From NCBI GenBank assembly GCA_036337295.1, contig JAYZEN010000002.1, positions 86,351 through 150,350 on the forward strand: a stretch of 64,000 bases of DNA. Reading direction: 5' to 3'. This document shows positions 42,589 through 52,268 of this stretch, in pieces; position 1 is the stretch's first letter; each line of letters starts with the position of its first letter. Source of the stretch: Ketobacter sp036337295. GTDB taxonomy: Bacteria; Pseudomonadota; Gammaproteobacteria; Pseudomonadales; Ketobacteraceae. A program made the position numbers and the translations under genes. The notes below the pieces were generated by a model. The model saw only the letters and a program-made list of their open reading frames with translations. It was not told the origin of the DNA and made no database searches.

Positions 42589-43353
42589 ATGAAAGCAACA
42601 AGCTCGGTTTACTGTGGCACGTTTTTCTGCACCCTGGCGTCGGCCTGTCTGCTGACCGCCTGCGGCACGAATACCAAAATGGACGATGGTTCTTATCGCT
42701 CCATCGGTCATCAGCCCCCGAAACAGGTACAAAAATACGTTGACGAAGAATTCGAAAGCCGAACCGGCAACCTGAACACCGGAAACGTACCGGCCCCGGT
42801 GCCGGACTTCCCGGGGGAAACCACCCGCCTATCCCGCCAGGGAGGCACTACTAACCATTTGGGAAACCACATGGTGCGCTACGGCCACCCCGGGCTCATC
42901 AATAAAATCGTCAAGACCGCCCAGATCCACTGCCAGCCTCTGGCTTATCAGATCAACACCAGTGAAAACAGCTTTTGGGGAAAGGATAAAGGCACCTTGC
43001 AACAGTGCACCTATCAGTTTCCCAAACATTGCGGCAGCCATCAGTTTTCCATTGTGGCCTACAACAACAAAACCATTCTTATTTACCAGCCACCCAATCA
43101 ATCCCATTACGTTATCGACACATTGTCTGGCACCCCAAAATCCCAGGCTGGGCTTTGGGATCAGGATGATCATCTTGGCTCCAGCACCACCAACGCCAAT
43201 TACCTGTTTCAGAATGATTACAACGCCAACTATCAGCAGCAGGCCATTAACCCGGTTAATCTGGGCTGGATCATCAAGGCGTCCCATAAGGACGAAGAGG
43301 AGTTCGGGCAACGGTATCATCGTGCCGTGGAAGAAATCACCGGCTGCTTTTAA
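42589..43353 (+). CDS. Hypothetical lipoprotein
   Basis: 254 residues from the ATG at 42589; an earlier in-frame start lies inside the previous gene and lacks the signal. The lipobox LTAC ends a 24-residue signal peptide. A Pro/Gly-rich linker precedes a domain with several Cys (IHCQPLA, QQCTYQFPKHCGSH) and Asn/Gln-rich segments. No fold is recognised. It is 76 bp after the Cys-rich gene, on the same strand, and ends at a strong terminator shared with the convergent hcp. Confidence 0.75.
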   Translation: MKATSSVYCGTFFCTLASACLLTACGTNTKMDDGSYRSIGHQPPKQVQKYVDEEFESRTGNLNTGNVPAPVPDFPGETTRLSRQGGTTNHLGNHMVRYGHPGLINKIVKTAQIHCQPLAYQINTSENSFWGKDKGTLQQCTYQFPKHCGSHQFSIVAYNNKTILIYQPPNQSHYVIDTLSGTPKSQAGLWDQDDHLGSSTTNANYLFQNDYNANYQQQAINPVNLGWIIKASHKDEEEFGQRYHRAVEEITGCF

Positions 43354-43410
43354 GACGTTCGAGGCACACCTGTTCGTTCCCTTCCGTCCTCCAGCATTAT
43401 CGCTAGACAC

Positions 43411-43448
43411 AAAAAAAGCTGGTGCCTTGCGGCAACCAGCTTTTCTTT
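43411..43448. terminator. Bidirectional Rho-independent terminator between lipoprotein gene and hcp
   Basis: A GCTGGTGCC / GGC-ACCAGC stem (one bulged A, loop TTGC) is flanked by seven A on one side and TTTTCTTT on the other, so it can stop transcription from both convergent genes. Confidence 0.88.
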
Positions 43449-43464
43449 GCCTGACAGGTCAGGA

Positions 43465-43980
43465 CTACACTTTGAGTACACGCCAGTCGTCGTGACCGGA
43501 AGTGCCGGAAATCTCGTGTGTCCAAGTGATCTTACGATAAGTGAAGGACACGTCTTCCAGGTGAGTGAAGTGAGACTGGCCTGGATCCTGACAGTTAGGC
43601 ATATAAGCCTTGATGTCAACGATGATGGCGTCTTCCAGTTCGATGGTGAAGTAATGCTCCTGGGTACCCGTAGCGGACGTACGCCACCATTCGATTTTGC
43701 AGCCCACCATACGCTCACCGGAGGTCAGCGCGGCGTACAGCAGCGGAGAACACTTGTCGAACACCTTGGTGATGGTAACCGGCTGGTGCACACGCTGGCC
43801 AGTGGGCTGACCGCTTTGCGGATCACGGGGCAGAATGATGTTGTGCTTGAATGCTTCAACCAGAACCTGGTCTTCGTGACCTTCCTGGAAAATATTACCA
43901 ACACTGGGCTCAGTGAAGTTGCCAGCGGTGATCAAACCTTGCAGTTCGCCTTCGATGCTCATATACGCGGGAGTTGGCAT
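43465..43980 (-). CDS. hcp: Hcp (TssD), T6SS inner-tube protein
   Basis: 171 residues of the Hcp1 family: start MPTPAYMSIEGELQGLITAG, then VEAFKHNIILPRDPQSGQPT, QPVTITKVFDKCSPLLYAAL and the C-terminal VSFTYRKITWTHEISGTSGHDDW. It forms the secreted hexameric tube. It is monocistronic, with its own promoter candidate upstream and a terminator after it, as expected for a highly expressed gene. Confidence 0.97.
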   Translation of the reverse strand: MPTPAYMSIEGELQGLITAGNFTEPSVGNIFQEGHEDQVLVEAFKHNIILPRDPQSGQPTGQRVHQPVTITKVFDKCSPLLYAALTSGERMVGCKIEWWRTSATGTQEHYFTIELEDAIIVDIKAYMPNCQDPGQSHFTHLEDVSFTYRKITWTHEISGTSGHDDWRVLKV

Positions 43981-44410
43981 TGCCGATACCTCTATCTATA
44001 AAATCCGTTTAATGTTCAGTTTCTGCAGCGATAACCCCTATTGGTCCATTTATTCGCTGACACAAGCCATATATCAAAGCCCGTGCCACTATCATTATGT
44101 TATTGTTTTTATTGAAGAATAGACAAAAACACAAGAGTATGCAGCGGCCAGGGGAAGTAAAACACAACCAGTCTGAGCAATTTAGTGCTCAACTTTTTCC
44201 ACCGATGTACGACCAACCGCCAATTTGATCTGGATTAATACTTTACGGTGTCCATATGCACTAAAATTCCCGGCCCGTTGCCTCAGCCAACGAAATTTGG
44301 TGTCACAATCATGCACAAACCCCAGTGACCGCGCGCCCAAAATTAACCGGTCCCCACTCTGGTGTGGGTTATGGAACTCGTCTTCGCTTCGCGGGTCCTG
44401 GCACAGCAAG
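43981..44410. other. 430-bp gap between hcp and ppkA
   Basis: Holds the hcp promoter candidate. The part next to ppkA (44182-44409) contains an open minus-strand frame of 75 codons, one base out of phase with the ppkA end. It has no good start or ribosome site and no family resemblance, so I do not call it a gene. Nothing else is recognised. Confidence 0.5.
44073..44088 (-). promoter_or_regulatory. Sigma-54-like promoter of hcp
   Basis: On the minus strand the site reads TGGCAC-GGGCT-TTGAT, a perfect -24 half and correct ten-base spacing, but -12 has GA where GC is expected. It lies about 93 bp before the hcp start. A VasH-like activator in the same cluster supports it. The -12 change weakens the call. 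Confidence 0.55.
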
Positions 44411-46927
44411 CTAGTTCAATGCCCGGGTCACGCGAAACCCACGCAGGGGCGAGGGCTCGCCATCTGCGCTCTGAAGCGATTCCGGCACACATTGATCCAG
44501 CTCGGTGGCTGCATCGCCGCCGGCGATCCAGAGTGTGGACCCGGACCGAATCCATTCACCGGCATTGCCCAACAGATTCTTGAGCCCGAGACTGTTCTGG
44601 TAGCCCTGCTCCGCCGGCCGCAGCGCAGCGCCCCGAATCCAGCGACCGCCGGCAAACACTTTGCAATTATGGTCACGAATGCCGCTGTCGTCCCTGGCCA
44701 TCAACTGCCACTGTTCCAGGGTGGGCAAGTCGTAGTGGAATCCGGACAGATCCGTGAGCCATTGCGCATACCGTTTCGCCTCAGTGTAACTGAGGTCAGT
44801 AACGGGCAGCGCGCTGTCAGGCCGGGGAGTACAGGCTCGATACAGTCGGCAATAGTGATTGTAGTTCTCCACTTTCACTTCCATGCGGCTCACCGCAAAT
44901 GCGGGCTGGGAGCGACTGCCTTTCACCACCACCAGCTCTGGCCCACGCACAGACGCGGTGAGCGAATCCCGGCAGTGAAAACGGCTGTCCGCCCCCCGGT
45001 TCGCCCAAGAGGACAAACAGGGGTTACGACGTTGTTGGGTCTTGGGCCTCTTGATTTCCGGCGCCAGTGATTTCTTCAGCGCTAACACATCAGGATCGCG
45101 AACTCCATGCTGTTGCACGAACGCCTGTAGACTGCTGGCCACCACCTGCAGCATGGCCGGGCTTTCCGTGCGCAATTCAGACAGAAAAGTGCGCAGCTGA
45201 TCGGGGTCCGCCAGATTCCGGCCGGCGGCCAGTGCGACAGCTTGCCGATAGTCCGCCAACCATGGCTCATGCATTGCATTTGAGGGCAGGGATGGGTGCC
45301 GCTGCCCATGTGCCGCGGCGGCCGATGCGGATCGCTTCAGAAGCTGCTGAAATTGTCTCCGGTCTTCCGGGAACAATTGAATGGCCTGGGTGACCACTGC
45401 CTCGGCCAGTTCACGATGGCCAAGATATACCGCCAAAGCGGCCTCGCGGGCCAGCAGCGCACGGAAATCCCGCTCTTGAAGCAACGGGTGTTGAGGTTCC
45501 ACCCACTGCAGATCCTGCAACAGAGCGCTGAAATCAGGCTCTGTCTCCTGATAACGGCGCGCCTCAATGCGCTGTTCCAGCTCCTGCGCCAAACCGCTTA
45601 CATAACGATCCCGCATCCCGGCGAACTGGTGTTCCAACTCCAGCAACGCCGATGAATCAGGATACAGGCTGAGGACCAGCGCAAAACGACGCCCCACTTG
45701 CTGATAGTCCGCAGCCGACTCAAGTGACTGCATCCCGGTGTGCAGATTATCCAGTACCGCTTCCCGGGCACTGCCCAGTATCACGGCTTTATCGTCATCG
45801 CTGAATTCCGCCAAGCGCCCCTGCCCCTTGTGCAGCGACTTCAATTCTTTCGCCGACAAGAGGGAGATGACTGCCCTGTGCTCACGATGCGTTATCCAGT
45901 TGAACACCAGCAGGCCCACCACAAGCAACACCAACGCCGTCATCGATACCAACGCGATGCGTCTGGATTGCGAAGTGCGGTCACCGAAAAACCGGTGGCG
46001 AAAGTGGTTGAGGCTAAGATCGTCCCCCGGGTGAAACGCCAGCAGGGATGACAACGCTTTCCATTGGCTGCGACCAAGCGTGGAAATGCGTTGTGGCTTC
46101 AGCCCCGCCGCATCCGCCTCGGTGGCTTTGCAACGTCCATAGGGATGCTCCCCGGTGAACAACATATAAAATATGCAGCCCAGTGCGTACAGGTCATCTT
46201 TGGGTTCCGGAGCCGCACCGGTCAGTACCGCGATGCTGGCGTAGGCCGGAGTAAAGGCCTGAACAGCGGTATTGCGCAAGGCTGAAGACTCCGCCTGCAA
46301 GGCCCGGGCAATGCCGAAATCCAGCACTTTGACCTGACCGGTCTGGGTCACAAAGATATTGGCGGGTTTCAGGTCCGCATGGACCACACCCTGTTGGTGG
46401 GCATAGGAAACGGCTTCCGTCACTTGCCGCAAAATATGCATCGCCCGGGATTCATTGAGGCCGGATTTATTCTGGCGCAACAGTTGGTCCAGCGATTGCC
46501 CCTGCAGCAGCTCCATGGTCATGAACGCGATGTCGCCATCACGATCGAAGTCATAGGCACTGACGATATTGGGATGGGAAAGGCGCTGGGTCTTTTTGGT
46601 TTCCTGCTGCAGACTCAGCAGAGCATGCTCATGGCTGGCGAAGCTCTCATTGATCACCTTCACTGCCACCCAGGGGTCCAGATCCCCCGCCTCCACCTGA
46701 CGCAGGTCACGGGCTTTGAAAACCGCCCCCATGCCACCGGCACCCAGCAGCTCCACCAGCTCGAAGCGTTGCTTCAGAATCATACCTTCGCTGGCGCTTG
46801 CCACCGGCTTGTTGGTAGATTGATCCAACCCCGGGTTGCCGGCGACCACGGTGCGATTCGGCGTGGACTCCACCACCGTCGACTCATCCGGGCGCTGTAC
46901 AATGGTTTTGTCCACCGGCTTATTCAC
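44411..46927 (-). CDS. ppkA: PpkA-like Ser/Thr kinase fused to an FGE-sulfatase-like domain (T6SS)
   Basis: 838 residues. The kinase domain (about 50-320) has the glycine loop LLGAGGMGAVFKAR, Lys in VAVKVI, catalytic HADLKPANI and DFGIARA. A transmembrane helix lies near 328-347. A helical, Ala/Gln-rich periplasmic stretch follows. The last 170 residues resemble formylglycine-generating (SUMF1-type) domains: FAVSRMEVKVENYNHYCR, LPVTDLSYTEAKRYAQWLTD, LKNLLGNAGEWIRSG and the end LRGFRVTRALN. The catalytic Cys pair is not evident, so this part may be a binding module. With PppA and the FHA protein TagH it should form a Thr-phosphorylation switch. Start GTG at 46927. Confidence 0.87.
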   Translation of the reverse strand: MNKPVDKTIVQRPDESTVVESTPNRTVVAGNPGLDQSTNKPVASASEGMILKQRFELVELLGAGGMGAVFKARDLRQVEAGDLDPWVAVKVINESFASHEHALLSLQQETKKTQRLSHPNIVSAYDFDRDGDIAFMTMELLQGQSLDQLLRQNKSGLNESRAMHILRQVTEAVSYAHQQGVVHADLKPANIFVTQTGQVKVLDFGIARALQAESSALRNTAVQAFTPAYASIAVLTGAAPEPKDDLYALGCIFYMLFTGEHPYGRCKATEADAAGLKPQRISTLGRSQWKALSSLLAFHPGDDLSLNHFRHRFFGDRTSQSRRIALVSMTALVLLVVGLLVFNWITHREHRAVISLLSAKELKSLHKGQGRLAEFSDDDKAVILGSAREAVLDNLHTGMQSLESAADYQQVGRRFALVLSLYPDSSALLELEHQFAGMRDRYVSGLAQELEQRIEARRYQETEPDFSALLQDLQWVEPQHPLLQERDFRALLAREAALAVYLGHRELAEAVVTQAIQLFPEDRRQFQQLLKRSASAAAAHGQRHPSLPSNAMHEPWLADYRQAVALAAGRNLADPDQLRTFLSELRTESPAMLQVVASSLQAFVQQHGVRDPDVLALKKSLAPEIKRPKTQQRRNPCLSSWANRGADSRFHCRDSLTASVRGPELVVVKGSRSQPAFAVSRMEVKVENYNHYCRLYRACTPRPDSALPVTDLSYTEAKRYAQWLTDLSGFHYDLPTLEQWQLMARDDSGIRDHNCKVFAGGRWIRGAALRPAEQGYQNSLGLKNLLGNAGEWIRSGSTLWIAGGDAATELDQCVPESLQSADGEPSPLRGFRVTRALN

Positions 46928-46950
46928 GCAGCAGCATTCCTGTTCCCCAC

Positions 46951-47685
46951 CTACTCCACCGCAACGACCGTAACGGTGACATTATCGTTGGCGTTACCGG
47001 ACAACACCGACTCCACCAGCCGGGTGGCCTTGGTGTGGCAATCCTGCGGGGCGGACAGGATCGACATTATCCGCTCTGGCGAGATCTCGGAATGCAGGCC
47101 ATCACTGCACAGCAGCAACACATCCCCTGGTAGCAGATCAAGAGCAATGTAATCCAACTCCAGCTCCGCGTTTGCACCCACGGCACGGGTGATGACATGA
47201 CGCCGTGGGTGTGATTCCGCCTCTTCCGGCTGAATCATTCCTTTATCCAACAGCTCCTGCACCACACTGTGATCGGTGCTCAGTTGATACAACCCGGCAT
47301 CGCGCAGCAGATAAAGACGACTGTCACCCGCCCAGACACAGGCACACTCCTGCCCGTCGGCAATCAATGCCACTACGGTACAGCCCATCATGCCGCTATC
47401 CGGTGATTGGGTACGCTCCACGGTCAGGCGGGCATTCACAGACTGGATGGCGTGCTTGACCACCGCCACTTTGCCGTTGAGGTCCGGCTCCAGCTGCACC
47501 CGCTGCAGTGATTCCGATACCGCATCGGCCACCATGTTGGCCGCCACCTCACCGGCGTCATATCCTCCCATCCCGTCTGCCACACACCACACACCGGCCG
47601 CCGCGTGTTCACAGTACGCATCCTCATTGAGTTTGCGCACGTTGCCCACATGGGTGCAGGCGGCCGACAAAAACCGAAACGCCAT
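46951..47685 (-). CDS. pppA: PppA-like PP2C phosphatase (T6SS)
   Basis: 244 residues from the ATG at 47685, 4 bp after the tssM stop; a longer frame overlaps tssM and was rejected. PP2C motifs are present: VRKLNEDAYCE (metal-binding Asp), WCVADGMGGYDAGEVAA, ACVWAGDSRLYLLRD, HSVVQELLDKG, DVLLLCSDGLHSEI and the C-terminal NDNVTVTVV. It should reverse PpkA phosphorylation. It lies between tssM and ppkA. Confidence 0.93.
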   Translation of the reverse strand: MAFRFLSAACTHVGNVRKLNEDAYCEHAAAGVWCVADGMGGYDAGEVAANMVADAVSESLQRVQLEPDLNGKVAVVKHAIQSVNARLTVERTQSPDSGMMGCTVVALIADGQECACVWAGDSRLYLLRDAGLYQLSTDHSVVQELLDKGMIQPEEAESHPRRHVITRAVGANAELELDYIALDLLPGDVLLLCSDGLHSEISPERIMSILSAPQDCHTKATRLVESVLSGNANDNVTVTVVAVE

Positions 47686-47689
47686 GGCC

Positions 47690-50600
47690 CTAGAGTTTGG
47701 CCGGCAGGGCAAAGTTACCCAGGTAATCCCGGGCAAACGGATTCCGGGCACTGCCTGCATGCAGCTCGTACACCGCGCGACGTTCCTGGTCTTTGACCGT
47801 CAACTGATAACGGTCTGCATACGCGGTCTTTTTCAGGGGGAACTTGTCCAGCAGACGGAACAATCCCCAGGCTCCGGCCACCTGATCCGAGAACTGCACG
47901 CCATAATGATCCTCAAACACGTAGCGGATGCTGTCCTGACGGGTGGCGGACGGCCAACTGAGATCATTGCGGCGGGCCGGGCCATGACGATACTCCAGGC
48001 GCTCACCCAACAGATCCAGCTCAAACCGATTTATGTTGGCATCCAGATAGGTTGCCCTCAGCTTGAAGTTGACCTGGGGGGCATCACCGTCGAGGAAAAA
48101 CACCGTGCGAATCTGATGAGCTTGCTCAAAACGCGCCAGGCTTTGCTTGCTCAACGCCAACCCCTGGCCGTCCACCGCCACCATACGCCAGGGTGAACGG
48201 CGGGTATCCACGAACGGCGCCAGATTGTTGTCGAAGAACTGCTGTTCGATGCCCCCGGGTTTAAAAAACTCTGCAAAATCCGTCAGTGTCACGTCCACAT
48301 TGGCTCGCTTGTCCAACGGGTAACGACCGGACAGGCTGCGGTTGTAGAAAGGCCTTACGCTGGCATCGTATTCTGCTGCAATGTGACTGCGGGCCGCTCC
48401 CAGGGTATGCCCCCAGGCCCGGTCGGTGAGCGTCTCCACCCATTGCTTCACCGGCTCTGGCAAATGACGGGCCTCCACCTTGAGCCGCCCAATAGGATCA
48501 GAGCGTCCATTGCGCATGCGGGCCGCAGCGGCGTCAAATGCCCCCTGTCCGGTAGCACCTGAACTGGTGATGCCTTCCAGATAAAACTGCAGTTCCGTCA
48601 GCGCGGAAGTGACCCGGTCGAACGGAGCCGACTGGCCTTTCTCCGCCAGCATCAGGTCATGTAGAGGCTCAAACCGCTTGTCCACCAGAGTGGCAGGGTT
48701 CTCGGGCAACTGCATCAGGCGGCTACGACCCGCCATACTGGCGATGCGACCGATTTTGCCCGCCTTGGGATCGGCCATTCGCGCCAACTTGCCCGCCCCT
48801 TCCAGGTTTTCCGCCAGGGCACTGGGGTCCACCAGGGGCTTGGACAATTGCGTGTGCACCACCACCTCCTCCAGCACCCGCCGCAAAGGGGAGCTGCCGG
48901 ACAGCATTTCATTCAGCAGCCGCACATGCTCATCCAGGGAGCGGGAGTTTTGCAATCGCAAACTGCTGATGGCAGAACGCCAGTAGCCGATGTAATCATC
49001 CAGATACCGCTTTTCGATTTCCGCCTGGACGTTGGCCAGATCCAGTTCGCTCATGTCCTGGCTGCGATTGCCCACCACCCAGCTGTCGTCCGCCAGATCC
49101 TGCATGATGTTGGCCTGCTGGGGCTTGAAGAAATCATGATAACCTGCTGCCGTGTACAACCACGGGATCGACACAAATTCGCCGTTGAAAACATAATGCA
49201 CATCGTGGCCGATCTGGCTGTCAAAACGATAGTCCATGGGGGCCTGCTGGCGGGCTTTTTCCTGCAATGAGGCATAGATCTGCTGCGCCAGCGGCACCTG
49301 TCGCAAAACCCGTCGGGTTTGCTCCACCAATTGAGCGTCCGCGGTCAACCCCGGCCAATCCATACCCAGCAACCGGGTCAGATGCCGATTCAGGGCATCC
49401 AGTTGCTCCGGCTGATCCGCATAGCGATTGCGCCAGTCTGCCCGCAACCAGGTTTCCACATACTCTTTGTCAAGACGCTCCGGCAGGCTCAACATCAGAT
49501 AGGCTTTCAAGGCATGGTGCAGGTATTCCGGAAGATCCTGATTCTGTTGCAACTGGCGGGCGATCTGCTGCTGCAGGGATCGATGAAACTCCTGCTGCAG
49601 AGCCTGCTGGTATTCCGTTTCAGTCTGCTCATAGAACACGTTGCCCTGATACAGCCCGCCGCCCATTTGCCAACCATCCTGCCCCGGCTGATAGACATCG
49701 CGCAGTGCCAGCAGGGGCTGCAGTTCCAGCACCACCTGTTCCGGCAGTTCATCGCCCCCAAGACGGCCGCGGTGCTCGACATATTGAGCCAATTGGACTT
49801 CCGCCTGATTGAGGCGCGATTCATTCAAGCCGTAACTGGTGGACCACAGCACCGTCATCCCGGTGGCACCCGCCAGAGTGGCTGCGTAGCCCGCATTGCG
49901 CGCCCAGCGCAGCTTGCTTTCGTAACGGCGGTTGGCCCCGGCCAGCTCGGCTTCAGGGAACACCACGTTATGGAACAGGTGATTGAGAAAGTAGCTTTTG
50001 CCGGACGCAGGCGCACCCAGCAACGCCTCTTGACCGAATCCCATCTGCCCGGCCATATTCTGCATGATCCGTTGCATGCCCGCCCCTTCCTGGGTACCGC
50101 TGGTGAAATACACCCCACGCAACAGGTAGTGATCGTGAAAGCGGGATTCACTGAAGGTACGCCCCACGAATTCCGAGAACAGGGACTTCAACTGTTCGAA
50201 GCGGGCGGGGAACGCCAGAATATCCGCTCGCCGGCGAAAGTCCCGTTCGAAATGAAACTTACCCAGGACACCGTCGTGCAGGCGCTTGGCCAGCAGATCA
50301 AATTCCTCATCAAATAATTGATGATAGGATTGATGTGCCTCCAGTTTGTCCGGGAAGGTCATGCCCCACACCTGGTTGCGCTCTTCTTTGCCCATCATGT
50401 CAAAGAACTGGTTGAAGCCGGGGACCAGGTCGCTCTTGGTGATCAGGAGATACACCGGAAAGTTAACCCCCAGCTGATCCTTCAGCTCCTTGAGCCTGGC
50501 CCGCACCGCATTGATGTTGGCCACCCGCTCCGACTCGGTTTTGTGTACCAGCTCATCCACACTGATGGCCACCAGCACCCCATTAATGGGGCGGCGTTTG

Positions 50601-51244
50601 CGGTATTTTTTCAACAACCCGATAAAGCCTTTCCAGGCAGTGGCGTCGGCACTGGCGTGGCTGTCCTGGGTGGTATAACGCCCGGCCGTATCAATCAGTA
50701 CGGCCTGGTTGGTGAACCACCAATCACAGTGACGGGTTCCCCCTACCCCCTGGATGGCACCGCGGCCAAACTGCTGTTCGAGGGGAAAATCCAGGCCGGA
50801 ATTCACCAGGGCTGTGGTTTTTCCGGTGCCCGGAGGGCCGATGATGATGTACCAGGGCAGATCGTACAGGTAATTCTTACTGTAGCGGCTGTTATTGCCA
50901 CTGCTGCGCCGCAGGGTCTCAATGGCGTCCTTGAAGCGCGCACTCAACAGCGCCACTTCCCCCTGGCTGGTGCCGGCGGGGTCCGCGGTGAGGGGGTCGC
51001 TGTGTTGTTGCCCATCCTGCTGTAAGTCTTGGGCCAGTTTCTGGTGCCCGGATTTAGCCTGCATGGACAGGCGCAGGTTGTTCAATCCCCACGCCAGAAT
51101 CAGGGCCATTATGATCAACAGGCGGACCACTTCACTGGCCAACAGCGCTTTATCCGCAATGGCAATGTAAGGCCCACCGAACCAGATCAGGATGGACAGT
51201 GCGATCACACCTACCAGGGTTATCACCCACTTTTGCTTCAACAT
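47690..51244 (-). CDS. tssM: TssM (IcmF), T6SS inner-membrane protein
   Basis: 1184 residues. Two N-terminal membrane helices (residues about 8-27 and 38-55) and a third near 450 bracket a cytoplasmic NTPase domain with Walker A GPPGTGKTTALVNSG and a SRADI-type follow-up region (ITKSDLVPGFNQFFDMM). The large periplasmic C-terminal part includes the TssM core and ends ARDYLGNFALPAKL. It forms the membrane complex with TssL and TssJ. The Walker A motif is intact. Confidence 0.97.
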   Translation of the reverse strand: MLKQKWVITLVGVIALSILIWFGGPYIAIADKALLASEVVRLLIIMALILAWGLNNLRLSMQAKSGHQKLAQDLQQDGQQHSDPLTADPAGTSQGEVALLSARFKDAIETLRRSSGNNSRYSKNYLYDLPWYIIIGPPGTGKTTALVNSGLDFPLEQQFGRGAIQGVGGTRHCDWWFTNQAVLIDTAGRYTTQDSHASADATAWKGFIGLLKKYRKRRPINGVLVAISVDELVHKTESERVANINAVRARLKELKDQLGVNFPVYLLITKSDLVPGFNQFFDMMGKEERNQVWGMTFPDKLEAHQSYHQLFDEEFDLLAKRLHDGVLGKFHFERDFRRRADILAFPARFEQLKSLFSEFVGRTFSESRFHDHYLLRGVYFTSGTQEGAGMQRIMQNMAGQMGFGQEALLGAPASGKSYFLNHLFHNVVFPEAELAGANRRYESKLRWARNAGYAATLAGATGMTVLWSTSYGLNESRLNQAEVQLAQYVEHRGRLGGDELPEQVVLELQPLLALRDVYQPGQDGWQMGGGLYQGNVFYEQTETEYQQALQQEFHRSLQQQIARQLQQNQDLPEYLHHALKAYLMLSLPERLDKEYVETWLRADWRNRYADQPEQLDALNRHLTRLLGMDWPGLTADAQLVEQTRRVLRQVPLAQQIYASLQEKARQQAPMDYRFDSQIGHDVHYVFNGEFVSIPWLYTAAGYHDFFKPQQANIMQDLADDSWVVGNRSQDMSELDLANVQAEIEKRYLDDYIGYWRSAISSLRLQNSRSLDEHVRLLNEMLSGSSPLRRVLEEVVVHTQLSKPLVDPSALAENLEGAGKLARMADPKAGKIGRIASMAGRSRLMQLPENPATLVDKRFEPLHDLMLAEKGQSAPFDRVTSALTELQFYLEGITSSGATGQGAFDAAAARMRNGRSDPIGRLKVEARHLPEPVKQWVETLTDRAWGHTLGAARSHIAAEYDASVRPFYNRSLSGRYPLDKRANVDVTLTDFAEFFKPGGIEQQFFDNNLAPFVDTRRSPWRMVAVDGQGLALSKQSLARFEQAHQIRTVFFLDGDAPQVNFKLRATYLDANINRFELDLLGERLEYRHGPARRNDLSWPSATRQDSIRYVFEDHYGVQFSDQVAGAWGLFRLLDKFPLKKTAYADRYQLTVKDQERRAVYELHAGSARNPFARDYLGNFALPAKL

Positions 51245-51256
51245 CGAGGTTACCCT

Positions 51257-52255
51257 TTAATTATCCGCGTAATTATCCGCGTAATGATCTGCTGGATTAC
51301 GTTCCGACTCTGTGGCCAGCGGCCGCTCCAATTGCTGCAGCAGCGTTGCGCTTCGACCGTTCAGCAAGTACGAAAAGCCGGAATACGTGCCCAGCATCAA
51401 CACCCCCACCACCGCCACCACCACCCACAGCGGCAGGTAACGGGACAAGGGATTGCGGCGTTGGGTGACCCGCTGCCAATGGGGAGACAGATCCCGCTCC
51501 GGTTCCCCTTTCTGCAGGCGGATCAAATGAAACAGGTTATCCCGCAGAGCTTCCAGCTGGGCATAGCCCCGGGCATCCAGGCGAAACTTACCCTCAAAGC
51601 CCAGCCCCATGCAGACGTACATCAACTCCAGTAGGTGCAGGTTTTTGGCGGGTGCCTGCTGGAGATATTCCAGCAGCTGGAAAAAGCGCTCGCCACCGCC
51701 GGTTTCGCCATGAAACTGGCTGAGCAGGGATTGTTTGCTCCACACACCACTGCCCCAGTGGGTTTTATTGACCAGCTCGTCGATCACCGTGCACAGCACG
51801 TAGCGGGCATAAAAGCGGGTTTCCTCATTGACGTCCTGCTGCAGCAGCTGTTGCTCAAAGGCCTGCAGCTGTTGTACGCAACTGTCCCGGTAAGGCATCA
51901 CCTCGTGGGCTTCCGCCTGCACCGCCAATTGCGCCACCCGCTCCAATAAACCCTCGGCTGCGGCCAGCAGCGGATTATCCAGGGCGCGCCTGGGCTGGGG
52001 ATACCCCCAGCCGTAACCAGCGTTCGCACCGGGCTGAAAAAAACCGCTACCGGCCGGTGGGCTATGCGGTTGTGATTGGGGCTGTGATTGGGGATGAGCC
52101 TGAGACGGGGGCTGAGGCGGCCTGGGCGGTGGCGGTGGTGCAGCGCTGCGTCCACCGGGATTGGGGCGTGCAAAGCCGCCGGCCACGGGGCTGGAGGTGT
52201 GGGTCACGCCCTCGGCGTTACGTATCTGAATCAGGGTTTTTTCTTCATTGCTCAT
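51257..52255 (-). CDS. tssL: TssL (DotU), T6SS inner-membrane protein
   Basis: 332 residues. The first 95 residues are a Pro/Gln-rich tail (PPPPPRPPQPPSQAHPQSQ), then the DotU domain: ARYVLCTVIDELVNKTHWGS, WSKQSLLSQFHGETGGGERF, LELMYVCMGLGFEGKFR. One C-terminal transmembrane helix spans about 274-296. There is no OmpA-type peptidoglycan-binding tail. The C-terminus contains a tandem YADN pair encoded by a 12-bp duplication (51258-51281). Confidence 0.96.
   Translation of the reverse strand: MSNEEKTLIQIRNAEGVTHTSSPVAGGFARPNPGGRSAAPPPPPRPPQPPSQAHPQSQPQSQPHSPPAGSGFFQPGANAGYGWGYPQPRRALDNPLLAAAEGLLERVAQLAVQAEAHEVMPYRDSCVQQLQAFEQQLLQQDVNEETRFYARYVLCTVIDELVNKTHWGSGVWSKQSLLSQFHGETGGGERFFQLLEYLQQAPAKNLHLLELMYVCMGLGFEGKFRLDARGYAQLEALRDNLFHLIRLQKGEPERDLSPHWQRVTQRRNPLSRYLPLWVVVAVVGVLMLGTYSGFSYLLNGRSATLLQQLERPLATESERNPADHYADNYADN
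51258..51281. repeat. 12-bp tandem duplication at tssL 3' end
   Basis: Two exact copies of TAATTATCCGCG abut the tssL stop and add a YADN repeat to the protein's C-terminus. In-frame, so TssL stays intact. Confidence 0.85.
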
Positions 52256-52268
52256 AGGGGTCTCACCG

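Noticed and set aside
44182..44409. Open 75-codon minus-strand frame just after ppkA
   Set aside because: It has no ribosome site or convincing start and no family resemblance, and is out of phase with ppkA, whose FGE-like end already looks complete.
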